From NCBI GenBank assembly GCA_023417265.1, contig JAEZFY010000344.1, positions 15,055 to 79,054 of the forward strand: a stretch of 64,000 nucleotides of DNA, written 5' to 3'. How positions within the stretch are numbered: position 1 is the stretch's first letter; every line of letters begins with the position of its first letter. Positions 43,433-50,719 of the stretch are shown in pieces. The notes beneath the pieces are model-generated. The model searched no databases and was not told the DNA's origin. It saw nothing but the letters and a program-made list of their open reading frames with translations. The stretch is from Actinomycetes bacterium (GTDB lineage Bacteria > Actinomycetota > Acidimicrobiia > Acidimicrobiales > Ilumatobacteraceae). A program made the translations under genes and the position numbers.

Positions 43433-44641
43433 TCAGGACAGGCCGACGAGTTCCATCCCGTTGTCGCGCATGACGCGGCGCTGGGTGGCTTCGTCGAGCC
43501 GCGAGACGTGCTCGATCAGCTGAGTCGGGAACGCAAGGCCCTCCGCGTGCGGGAAGTCGGAGCCACCGACGATCACATCGGCGCCGACCGCTTCGACGAT
43601 CGGTTCGATCTCGTCTTCCCAGTAGGGGACCACCCGGAAGTGGCGCTTGAAGATCTCGCTCGGCCGCTCGGTGAGCTGACCGTTCAACCACCGCCCGTTG
43701 CGGCCCATGCCACGCATCTTGTCGACGCGGCGAGTGAACGCCGGGATCCATTCGCAGCCGTGCTCGGCCGAGAGGATCTTGAGGTTCGGGAAGCGTGCGA
43801 ACAGGTTGGCGTAGAGCAGCGAGGAGAACGTCTCGAGCGCCGGCTGCTCGCCGTAGGCCCATGCCCACTGCCACGCTGACTGGTTGAAGAACGTCGGGTA
43901 CTCCTCCTCGCCCCACGCCCTCGACCGCTCGGCCTTGAACCCTCGCATGGCCTCGTTGATGTGGTACGCCGCGACGACGCCGGCATCGTTGAGTCGACCC
44001 CAGATCGGGTCGAAGTGTGTGTCGCCGGGCGACCGACCGTAAGCCGGCCCTGGGCAGAAGGTCACCACCTTGCAACCGCGCTCGATCAGCCAGTCGAGCT
44101 GCTCGCCGGTGCGCTGCGGATCGCGGAACGACAGCACCGGAGCGAAGAAGATCCGGTTCTCGGTGTTGAAGCCCCAGGCATCGAAGGCGTAGCGGAGGTA
44201 CGCCCACGAGGTTGCGTAATAGAGGTCGTCGTCCTCGAAGGCGAATTCCTGGAGCAGCCCCACCGACCCGGGGAACACTACGGCCGCATCGACGTTCTGT
44301 CGATCGAGCTGAGCCAGGCGGTGGTCGCGGTTCTGGAACGCCGGGTCCATCGGCATGTACTCGTACGAGTTGCCGGCCTCAGGACCGGACTTGAGCTTGC
44401 GGAGCATCTCTTTGAGTGACCCAGGACGTACGACGGTGTTCTGCCGATTGTCGGTCGAGATCACGCGCCCGTCGGCGATCGGGACGAGCTCGCCGTCTTC
44501 CGTCGTGATCCGCCGGATGGTTCGCTCCGCGTACTCGGCGGGGATGTACTCCGCCAGGCAGTCCCACGGCTCGTAGATGTGCTGGTCGCCGTCGAAGATG
44601 CCGTACGGAGTGAAGGTTTGGAACTCGTTGTACTCGGCCAC
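43433..44641 (-). CDS. Amidohydrolase_2 family TIM-barrel protein
   Basis: 402-aa paralogue of 18253-19452. FDGDQHIYEP, AYHINEAMRGF, SAEHGCEW and GGSDFPHAEG supply the metal-site pattern; RRVDKMRGMGRNGRWLNGQLTERPS matches the other copy. The start is GTG 44641 (GGAAGG eight bases upstream), because the upstream frame to 44701 has no family similarity. It has its own near-consensus promoter at 44701-44729. Decarboxylase or C-C hydrolase chemistry is likely from the family. Confidence 0.88.
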   Translation of the reverse strand: MAEYNEFQTFTPYGIFDGDQHIYEPWDCLAEYIPAEYAERTIRRITTEDGELVPIADGRVISTDNRQNTVVRPGSLKEMLRKLKSGPEAGNSYEYMPMDPAFQNRDHRLAQLDRQNVDAAVVFPGSVGLLQEFAFEDDDLYYATSWAYLRYAFDAWGFNTENRIFFAPVLSFRDPQRTGEQLDWLIERGCKVVTFCPGPAYGRSPGDTHFDPIWGRLNDAGVVAAYHINEAMRGFKAERSRAWGEEEYPTFFNQSAWQWAWAYGEQPALETFSSLLYANLFARFPNLKILSAEHGCEWIPAFTRRVDKMRGMGRNGRWLNGQLTERPSEIFKRHFRVVPYWEDEIEPIVEAVGADVIVGGSDFPHAEGLAFPTQLIEHVSRLDEATQRRVMRDNGMELVGLS

Positions 44642-44700
44642 GTGGGTGCCTTCCGGTAGCAGGGGGATCGATCCGCGGCGATCACTCGCTCGCGGCACCA

Positions 44701-44729
44701 ACTATACGCTGTATAGGAGCCGTCCGCAA
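44701..44729 (-). promoter_or_regulatory. sigma70-like promoter with palindromic operator
   Basis: On the minus strand TTGCGG (44729-44724), 17 bp, TATAGT (44706-44701), about 60 nt before the amidohydrolase start: the best housekeeping-type promoter in the window. The palindrome CTATAC-GCT-GTATAG (44702-44716) covers the -10 and part of the spacer, the usual place for a TetR- or GntR-type repressor site. Confidence 0.6.
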
Positions 44730-44759
44730 CGAATCCGCGTGGACGTCCAACGGGCGTCC

Positions 44760-46007
44760 TCACCGCTCCTTGAGGGTTCGCAGCATTTCGCTGAACGGCA
44801 TCTCTCGACTCGGATCGGGTTCGCGCGGGAGCCCGAGCAGGCGCTCGCTGATGATGTTGCGTTGCATCTCACTGCTGCCACCGGCGATCGTGATGCCGCG
44901 CGACTCGAGCCAGACGGTGCCCGGGTTGTCGGTCTCGATCTCGTCGCCATCCCACATGACGCCAGATGCGCCCGCCGCGATCAGCGCCGTGCGCACCGAG
45001 CGGTGCGAGTAGTTCGACGACTGGAGCTTGGAGAGTGAACCCCACTGACCCTTGTGCGTACCGACCTGCATGCCGCGCATCATGCGGGCACTCGTCAACG
45101 GCACGACCACCGACTCGATGAACGATTCGGCGATGGCCGACGAGCACGCTGCGCCGACACCTCGACTCGCCGCGGTTCGAGCGATCATCTCCGGGCTCTG
45201 CGGGGTGAAGCTGGTCGGGCGGTACTTCCGGCGGTCCGCCAGATACCCGTATCCGATGTTGCCGGTGGCGTTGCGCTCGTGGAACAGCAACCGTTGGGCG
45301 ACCGCCCAGCCGTGGTTCAGCTCACCGATCAGGTTCTCGGCCGGCAGGGAGACATCGTCGAAGAACTCCTCGCAGTACTCCTTGAGCTCGCCGCCAGCGC
45401 CGCGGATGCGGTTGATCGTCAGGCCGGGGGTGCCCTGGAGCGGCACGGCGATCATGCTCAAGCCGCGGTGCTTCGGGACGTCCCAGTCGGATCGGCACAG
45501 GGCAAGCCCGAAATCGGCGTTGTGTGCCTCGCTGCTCCACATCTTCGTGCCGTTGAGCACGAACGTGTCGCCGTCCCGCGTGAGGCGTGTGATCGAACCG
45601 GCCATGTCGGAGCCACCCCGGGGCTCCGAGAGCAGCTGCATCCACAGCTCGTCGCCACGGAGCAGCGGAGGTAGGAACCGGGCTTTGGCCGCGGGGGATC
45701 CACAATCGAGGATCGTCGGACCGAGCATGCCGATCGACACCATCAAGGTGGTGGGAACCTGGCGGTCGAGCTCGGATGCGACGTCGTAGAAAGCCTTGTG
45801 GTGGTCGAGCGTGAGTCCCGCTCCGCCGTACTCGGACGGGAAGGCCAGCCCTGCGAAGCCCGCATCGAAGATGATGCGCTGCAGGTCGCGGTCGCTGAGG
45901 CTCGTGTCGCCCGCCGGAGGGAGGTGGTCCACCATCCAGGCTCGGACCCTTGCGCGGAACTCCTCGAGGGCTTCCTTGGATGCCGTCTGCATCGCGGTGT
46001 CGCTCAC
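44760..46007 (-). CDS. acyl-CoA dehydrogenase, larger partner of a pair
   Basis: 415-aa acyl-CoA dehydrogenase. FPSEYGGAGLTLDHHKAF, LLSEPRGGSDMAG, NGTKMWSSEAHNADFGL and the C-terminal GITIAGGSSEMQRNII followed by LLGLPREP are family hallmarks. It overlaps the smaller acyl-CoA dehydrogenase upstream (GTGA). Adjacent dissimilar acyl-CoA dehydrogenase genes in actinomycetes often encode one alpha2-beta2 enzyme, as with the ChsE proteins of cholesterol side-chain catabolism, so I infer a heteromer. The start is GTG 46007. Confidence 0.92.
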   Translation of the reverse strand: MSDTAMQTASKEALEEFRARVRAWMVDHLPPAGDTSLSDRDLQRIIFDAGFAGLAFPSEYGGAGLTLDHHKAFYDVASELDRQVPTTLMVSIGMLGPTILDCGSPAAKARFLPPLLRGDELWMQLLSEPRGGSDMAGSITRLTRDGDTFVLNGTKMWSSEAHNADFGLALCRSDWDVPKHRGLSMIAVPLQGTPGLTINRIRGAGGELKEYCEEFFDDVSLPAENLIGELNHGWAVAQRLLFHERNATGNIGYGYLADRRKYRPTSFTPQSPEMIARTAASRGVGAACSSAIAESFIESVVVPLTSARMMRGMQVGTHKGQWGSLSKLQSSNYSHRSVRTALIAAGASGVMWDGDEIETDNPGTVWLESRGITIAGGSSEMQRNIISERLLGLPREPDPSREMPFSEMLRTLKER

Positions 46008-47134
46008 GTCTGCGCTCCTTCCAGATGACGCATGATTCGGTGCTTGTGCTCCTCGGGCGAGCCGTAGACCGCGCGGTCGACGACGGCCCGACGGCTGTAC
46101 AGGTGGATATCGTGCTCCCACGTCACGCCGATGCCGCCAGTGATCTGCACACAGTCGTCCACGATGTCGGTGCAGTGCTCGGCGACGTACGCCTTGGCGA
46201 CACTTGCCAGCACGTCGCAGTCGGGCTCGTCCGAGTCGATCGCCGCGGCGAGCTGCAAGGTCACGGCTTTTGATCCCTCGAGCTTGACGGTCATCTCGGC
46301 GATCCGGTGCTTGAGCGCCTGGAACGACACGATCGGCCGGCCGAAGGCGAACCGGTCGGCGCCGTATTCCAGCGTCACCTGCAGGGTGCGATCGGCAACT
46401 CCGATCAACTGGGCGCATTGCAGCGCGACCGCGATCTGCAGCAGCCGATCGACAGCGATGGACGCTTCGCCGGGCACGCCGATCAACGCGTCGGCACCGA
46501 CCCGAACACCGGCCAGGTCCACCCTGCCGAAGCGCCGTGTGAAGTCGACGCTGCGCCCGCGCGTCACCGTAACCCCGGAGGCTTCCGCCGGGACGAGAAC
46601 GAGCGTGCAACCGTCGCCGGTGCGTGCCGTCACGAGGAAGTGGCTCGCCGATCCCGCCGCTTCGACGTACGCCTTGGCGCCGTCGAGCACGACGTCATCA
46701 TCCTCGAGTCGAGCAGTGGTAGTCGTCGAATCCACGTCCCAGAGTCCGGTTGACTCACTGTGCGCCCACGCCGCGACCGTCGTCCCACTGAGGATCTCCG
46801 CAATCAGTGACGCATGGGCATCTCCGGCCATCGCCAGAGCGGCGGCGACGAGGTTGGTCGGGATGAACGGCCCGGGCGCCACGCTGCGACCGATCAGTTC
46901 GGCGACGATCAACGCGTCGGTGACCGGTTGTCCCGAGAGGCTTCCGCCCCCAAGCGACTCAGGGACCAACAACGACGTCCATCCGAGCTCCGCGGCCGTC
47001 CGCCACCAATCACGGTCGAAACCGTCGATCGAACCGTACAGATCGCGGACTCGAGTGAGGGGGGTTTCCGTTGCGATGAAGCGTGCCGTCGTCTCCTTGA
47101 AGGACTCCTGCTCGTCGGTGAGCTCCAAGTGCAT
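46004..47134 (-). CDS. acyl-CoA dehydrogenase, smaller partner of a pair
   Basis: 376-aa acyl-CoA dehydrogenase. MHLELTDEQESFKETTARF, GWTSLLVPESLGGGSLSG, FGRPIVSFQALKHRIAEM and ITGGIGVTWEHDIHLYSRR are typical of the partner subunit with a short middle domain. AGGAGGAAAC precedes the ATG at 47134. It leads the two-gene unit. The same two-gene order recurs at 55853-58233, and a fused scar of such a pair lies at 10142-10571. Confidence 0.92.
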   Translation of the reverse strand: MHLELTDEQESFKETTARFIATETPLTRVRDLYGSIDGFDRDWWRTAAELGWTSLLVPESLGGGSLSGQPVTDALIVAELIGRSVAPGPFIPTNLVAAALAMAGDAHASLIAEILSGTTVAAWAHSESTGLWDVDSTTTTARLEDDDVVLDGAKAYVEAAGSASHFLVTARTGDGCTLVLVPAEASGVTVTRGRSVDFTRRFGRVDLAGVRVGADALIGVPGEASIAVDRLLQIAVALQCAQLIGVADRTLQVTLEYGADRFAFGRPIVSFQALKHRIAEMTVKLEGSKAVTLQLAAAIDSDEPDCDVLASVAKAYVAEHCTDIVDDCVQITGGIGVTWEHDIHLYSRRAVVDRAVYGSPEEHKHRIMRHLEGAQT

Positions 47135-47210
47135 TGTTTCCTCCTGTTCTTGGGCGAACGTACTGGTGGAGGATCGAGGCAGCACTTGGTCGCGTCGGAT
47201 GCGCCGCCGC

Positions 47211-47219
47211 GGCCAACTG
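47211..47219 (+). promoter_or_regulatory. variant box GGCCAACTG
   Basis: 8/9 match to the consensus box, between the divergent acyl-CoA dehydrogenase (start 47134) and LLM (start 47307) genes. No -10 at the usual distance; TAGCGT at 47250 is 30 bp away. Confidence 0.35.
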
Positions 47220-47306
47220 CACCCGAGATCGCCCGGGTCGGAGCTCCGTTAGCGTCCGCTCGACCGGTCGTCGCGTGACGGCCGAGGCCGACGCAAGGAG
47301 CTCCAC

Positions 47307-48161
47307 ATGCGCATCGGGGTCAACCTCCCGTACCACGCCTTGTCCGATGACACCGACCTGTATGCCGAGTACGCGACGCGTGCGGAGGCCCTGGGCTTCA
47401 CACACCTGGTCGCACTTGATCATGTAATGGGTCCGGTCCACGCGGACCGTGACCCTCCGCTCGAAGGCCCGTACACCGAGCAGACGTTGTTCCGGGAGCC
47501 GTTCGTGTTGCTGGCATGGCTCGGTGCGCTCACGACCTCGCTCGAGCTCACGACAGGTGTGATCGTGCTGCCGCAACGCCAGACGGTACTAGCGGCCAAA
47601 CAGGCCGCCGAGTTGCAGATGTTGACGAAGGGGCGCCTCAGGTTGGGCGTCGGGTCGGGATGGAACTACGTCGAGTACGAGAGCCTCGATGTGCCCTACC
47701 GTGGCCGCGGCGCTCGGCTCAACGAGCAGATCGATGTGCTCCGGCAGCTGTGGACGGGTGATGTGCTCGATCTGCGCGGGCAGTTCCACCGAATTGACCG
47801 GGCTTCGATGATTCCAGCTCCGCCGGACATCCCTATCTGGTTCGGGGGGTTCAGTCGCGCGCAGCAGGATCGATGCGCAGCGAAGGGCGATGGCTTCCTC
47901 TTCACGAAGTTCTCGAGCCTGAGCGTGTCGGCGATCGGCACCATCCGTCAGGGCGCCGCAGAGCGCGGTCGCGATCCAGACCGACTCGGTTTCGAGGCTG
48001 GGTTCGCCACAGGGAACGACTTGCCGAGCGACATCGACCGTTGGGCCGCGGCCGGTGGCACGCACGCCTACGTGCGCGTCGAAGGCGTCGGCGCCGAAGC
48101 GCTTGCCGAGCTCGAGCGGCTCGCCGCTCAGCTTGGATCGCGTCTTACCGGATCGACCTGA
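47307..48161 (+). CDS. LLM-class oxidoreductase, probably F420-dependent
   Basis: 284-aa short LLM protein: MRIGVNLPYHALSDD, ALGFTHLVALDHV, LELTTGVIVLPQRQTVLAAKQ, GRLRLGVGSGWN and IPIWFGGFS. Length and the GVxVLPxRQ...KQ segment fit the TIGR03619-like F420-dependent group better than FMN monooxygenases. AAGGAG is upstream of the ATG. The last 34 bp overlap the convergent TetR gene. It may be a dehydrogenase or reductase for a ketone or enone. Confidence 0.88.
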   Translation: MRIGVNLPYHALSDDTDLYAEYATRAEALGFTHLVALDHVMGPVHADRDPPLEGPYTEQTLFREPFVLLAWLGALTTSLELTTGVIVLPQRQTVLAAKQAAELQMLTKGRLRLGVGSGWNYVEYESLDVPYRGRGARLNEQIDVLRQLWTGDVLDLRGQFHRIDRASMIPAPPDIPIWFGGFSRAQQDRCAAKGDGFLFTKFSSLSVSAIGTIRQGAAERGRDPDRLGFEAGFATGNDLPSDIDRWAAAGGTHAYVRVEGVGAEALAELERLAAQLGSRLTGST

Positions 48162-48808
48162 CCTTGCTGTGCGGCGAGGTCAGCTCGCAGCCCGTCGATG
48201 ATGAGGTCGATGCCGAACATGAAGTACTCGGTAGTGCGTGGGCCTCGTCCTTCTGCTTGGTCGGGCGGTGTCGGCTTGGTGCGGCGGCCCGACCGGATCG
48301 CATCGAGGATGGCGACACGACCGAACATGAAGCTGTTCAGGCAATCGATGGCGAGCAGCGCCCGATCTCGGCTGAAGCCGGCTTCCGCGAGCAGTTCGAT
48401 CTGCTCCTGGACCAGTTGGGTCGCTCCACTCGTTTCGATGCGCTCCGGACGCGGCGCGACCACGCCATGTGTGCGGACAGCTCGCGCGGCATGGGCGGTG
48501 TAGTAGGCACGCAGCCGGGCGTGCCAGGGGCCGGTCTCCGGTCCGGGGATCGGGATGCTGCGTCGATACTCGTCTTGCACGAGCTCGAGCAGCTCGGTCT
48601 TGTCGTGCACCCAGTGGTAGATCGCCATCGGGCTGACGCCGAGCCGTTGCGCTACGGCACGCATGGTGACGCCCGACAGGCCGTCGGTCTGAGCGAGGTC
48701 GAGCGCCGCGTCGATGACCCGACGGCGGTCGAGGCCGCGCCGAGCCGCATCCTCGTCACGATCGGCCGGGTGCGCCGCGTTCGACGCGGATCCCGACCTT
48801 GGCTGCAC
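48128..48808 (-). CDS. TetR-family transcriptional regulator
   Basis: 226-aa repressor-type protein. HTH near residues 40-70: LSGVTMRAVAQRLGVSPMAIYHWVHDK. The C-terminal part (GPWHARLRAYYTAHAARAV and FMFGRVAIL) resembles the TetR_C_1 tetracycline-repressor-type ligand domain. The start is uncertain: GTG 48808 gives a normal length; the TTG at 48877 would add a Pro/Arg-rich tail. Convergent with LLM 47307 and divergent from SDR 48962, both likely targets. Confidence 0.85.
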   Translation of the reverse strand: MQPRSGSASNAAHPADRDEDAARRGLDRRRVIDAALDLAQTDGLSGVTMRAVAQRLGVSPMAIYHWVHDKTELLELVQDEYRRSIPIPGPETGPWHARLRAYYTAHAARAVRTHGVVAPRPERIETSGATQLVQEQIELLAEAGFSRDRALLAIDCLNSFMFGRVAILDAIRSGRRTKPTPPDQAEGRGPRTTEYFMFGIDLIIDGLRADLAAQQGQVDPVRRDPS

Positions 48809-48871
48809 ACGCCGAGAATACGCCGAGCCGGGCGAGAACGGGCGACGTCCCTGGAGGGCGAGGACCAAGGT

Positions 48872-48906
48872 GCCCAACTGACGGCCCTCAGTCGGCCTGC
48901 GATGCT
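48872..48906 (+). promoter_or_regulatory. variant box GCCCAACTG plus GATGCT
   Basis: GCCCAACTG (48872-48880) and GATGCT (48901-48906), 20 bp apart as at 6786-6820, 55 nt before the SDR ATG. Lies in the divergent region with the TetR gene. Confidence 0.5.
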
Positions 48907-48961
48907 GGGCAACGGCGCCGGGTTCGGTGCCGCAGACCGGACGCTAGGAACGGAGTACGAC

Positions 48962-49708
48962 ATGAATCAGATCTCGCTGGACGGCAAGGTGATCCTGGTC
49001 ACGGGGGCAGCTCGGTCGATCGGTGCAGGGATGGCAGAGGAGTTCGCCTCCGCGGGTGCGACGGTGATCCGGACGGACGTCGACGACAGCGCCGACGGGG
49101 TGCAGCGCCTGGACGTCACCCGGGAAGAGGATTGGAAGGCGGTCGTCGACGAGGTCGTGGCCGAGCATGGCCGACTCGACGGGCTCGTCAACAATGCCGC
49201 CCTGGTGTTCCGCTGCGCGCCGATGTGGGAGGAGCCCCTCGAGGAGTTCGAGGCGATGCTGGCCGTCAACGTCAAAGGTGTGTGGCTCGGACTGCAGACC
49301 GCTTCGAAGGCGATGGCGTCCACAGGAGGCGGCTCGATCGTCAACCTCTCGTCAACCTCCGGAGTCATGGCGGCTCGCCTGTTTTCGGGCTACGGCGTCA
49401 CCCGCTGGGCGGTGCGCGGCATGAGCAAGCACGCGGCGCACGGCCTGGCCGAGCACTCGATCCGGGTGAACTCCGTGCACCCCCACGGCATCGCCGGATC
49501 GGGCATGGTCGAGAAGTTCTTGCCCACCGACCCCGACGAGCAACGTGCAGTTCGTGAGGCGGCCGCAACCCGAAATCCACTTGGACGCCAGGGATCGATC
49601 GCCGACGTGTCGTCGATGGTCGCGTATCTGCTCTCCGACCTGAGCACCTGGATCACCGGACGCGAGTTCGTCGTCGATGGCGGTGCAACCCTCACTGCGG
49701 CTCAGTAG
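48962..49708 (+). CDS. SDR-family protein with Arg in place of the catalytic Lys, copy 2
   Basis: 248-aa paralogue of 13546-14295: TGAARSIGAGMAEEF, LDVTREEDW, NNAALVF, SSTSGVM, active site YGVTR, VHPHGIAGSGM, and a C-terminus REFVVDGGATL. The Tyr is present but the Lys is Arg, as in copy 1. GGAG lies eight bases before the ATG at 48962. Divergent from TetR; a box promoter precedes it. Confidence 0.88.
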   Translation: MNQISLDGKVILVTGAARSIGAGMAEEFASAGATVIRTDVDDSADGVQRLDVTREEDWKAVVDEVVAEHGRLDGLVNNAALVFRCAPMWEEPLEEFEAMLAVNVKGVWLGLQTASKAMASTGGGSIVNLSSTSGVMAARLFSGYGVTRWAVRGMSKHAAHGLAEHSIRVNSVHPHGIAGSGMVEKFLPTDPDEQRAVREAAATRNPLGRQGSIADVSSMVAYLLSDLSTWITGREFVVDGGATLTAAQ

Positions 49709-49738
49709 CCGGGCCCGTCGCCGGTTGCTCGATATCGC

Positions 49739-50467
49739 TCAGTCGAGCAGATCGACGACGGTGGGCCCGCGGGTCCGGCCGAAGAAGAACGCGAAGGCCC
49801 CGGTGAGGTGCTGGCGCCAGAACTCCTCGGCGCCGACCTCGTCGCCGGCATGCACCAGTTGGACGAGCCGCTGGTGACCCTTGATTGCCCGATCGATCTG
49901 CACGCGATGGTCGTCGGCGCTGGTGGCTGCCGCTGCGTGGGCGTGGGCGCGGCTGATCTCCATCAACATGTCGTTGAGCACGCGCAGCGCCCGATGGCCC
50001 GATTCGTGCACCAGCGCATGGTGGAAGCTCTCGGATGCCAGGCGGTGTGCGACCACGTCATAGCCGGCGGCGAGCTCAGCTGCGATGGCGACCCCGAGCG
50101 GCTCCGCCGCGGCCTGGCCCCGACGGGCGGCATACCGTGCAGCGACCGGTTCGAGCGCGACTCGGCATTCGTAGACCTCGGCCATGGTCGTGCCTTCGAG
50201 CTGGAGCAGGAGCGAGACGTGCCGTGCAGCGACGTGGGGGAGTGGTCGGCGCACCACGGCACCGCCCTTCACCCCCCGTCTGATCTCGACGAGGCTCTCC
50301 GACTCCAAGATCCGCAGGGCCTCGCGCAAGGTAGGGCGCGATACGCCGAAGTGCGTCATCATGTCCTGCTCGCTCGGTAACGGATCGTCGGGTTGGAGGT
50401 GCCCTTGGACGATCTGGCGGCGGATGGATAGGGCGATCCGCTCGGCGGCCTTTGGGACCCGAAACAT
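49739..50467 (-). CDS. GntR/FadR-family transcriptional regulator
   Basis: 242-aa regulator. N-terminal winged HTH: AERIALSIRRQIVQGHLQP, LPSEQDMMTHFGVSRPTLREALRIL and GVKGGAVV. The C-terminal all-helical FCD-like ligand domain has SESFHHALVHESGHRAL. I chose ATG 50467 (GAAGGG beside it), which starts at the first HTH helix; ATG 50524 is possible. The codons around 49856-49864 contain the only coding copy of GTCCAACTG that I found. It probably controls the divergent CapA/amidohydrolase operon. Confidence 0.87.
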   Translation of the reverse strand: MFRVPKAAERIALSIRRQIVQGHLQPDDPLPSEQDMMTHFGVSRPTLREALRILESESLVEIRRGVKGGAVVRRPLPHVAARHVSLLLQLEGTTMAEVYECRVALEPVAARYAARRGQAAAEPLGVAIAAELAAGYDVVAHRLASESFHHALVHESGHRALRVLNDMLMEISRAHAHAAAATSADDHRVQIDRAIKGHQRLVQLVHAGDEVGAEEFWRQHLTGAFAFFFGRTRGPTVVDLLD

Positions 50468-50522
50468 CCCTTCGTCCGCGTTCAGGCGCCGGCGGGCGGG
50501 CGGATCGGGGGAATCTTGCAGC

Positions 50523-50587
50523 ATGAGCGGAGTGGCGAAGTCGACCGCCGGGCAGCCTATGTCCCATCGGCTCGCCACTCCGCTCAT
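50523..50587. repeat. 16-bp perfect inverted repeat upstream of gntR
   Basis: ATGAGCGGAGTGGCGA (50523-50538) and its exact reverse complement (50572-50587), separated by 33 bp, in the leader of the GntR gene. It could be a pair of operator copies or an mRNA hairpin; no transposase is nearby. Confidence 0.6.
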
Positions 50588-50616
50588 CGTCATGATGATC
50601 GACGTCGACGGGGTGG

Positions 50617-50625
50617 CAGTTGGAC
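50617..50625 (-). promoter_or_regulatory. GTCCAACTG box in the gntR/capA divergent region
   Basis: Exact box facing gntR, with GATCAT 16 bp further on (50600-50595) as a weak -10. The plus strand after it is unusually A/T-rich for this genome (around 50631-50662) and may hold the promoter of the CapA operon, for example TTGGAC (50620-50625), 16 bp, TAAACA. Confidence 0.45.
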
Positions 50626-50719
50626 AGCTGCTTGAAACAGCTAAACAGTTACAGATTCACTTGGGGACCGTGGTGACCGCGCCCAACCCTCATCGTTCGT
50701 CCAGCGCGGGGCGCCCGTC

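Noticed and set aside
44745..44753. GTCCAACGG as another regulon box
   Set aside because: Wrong last bases, points away from any start codon; probably chance.
46008..46610. Extension of the acyl-CoA dehydrogenase upstream of 46007
   Set aside because: Lies inside the other acyl-CoA dehydrogenase in another frame; composition is not protein-like.
50523..50587. Insertion-sequence terminal repeats
   Set aside because: Only 33 bp between the arms, no target duplication and no transposase; regulatory function is simpler.
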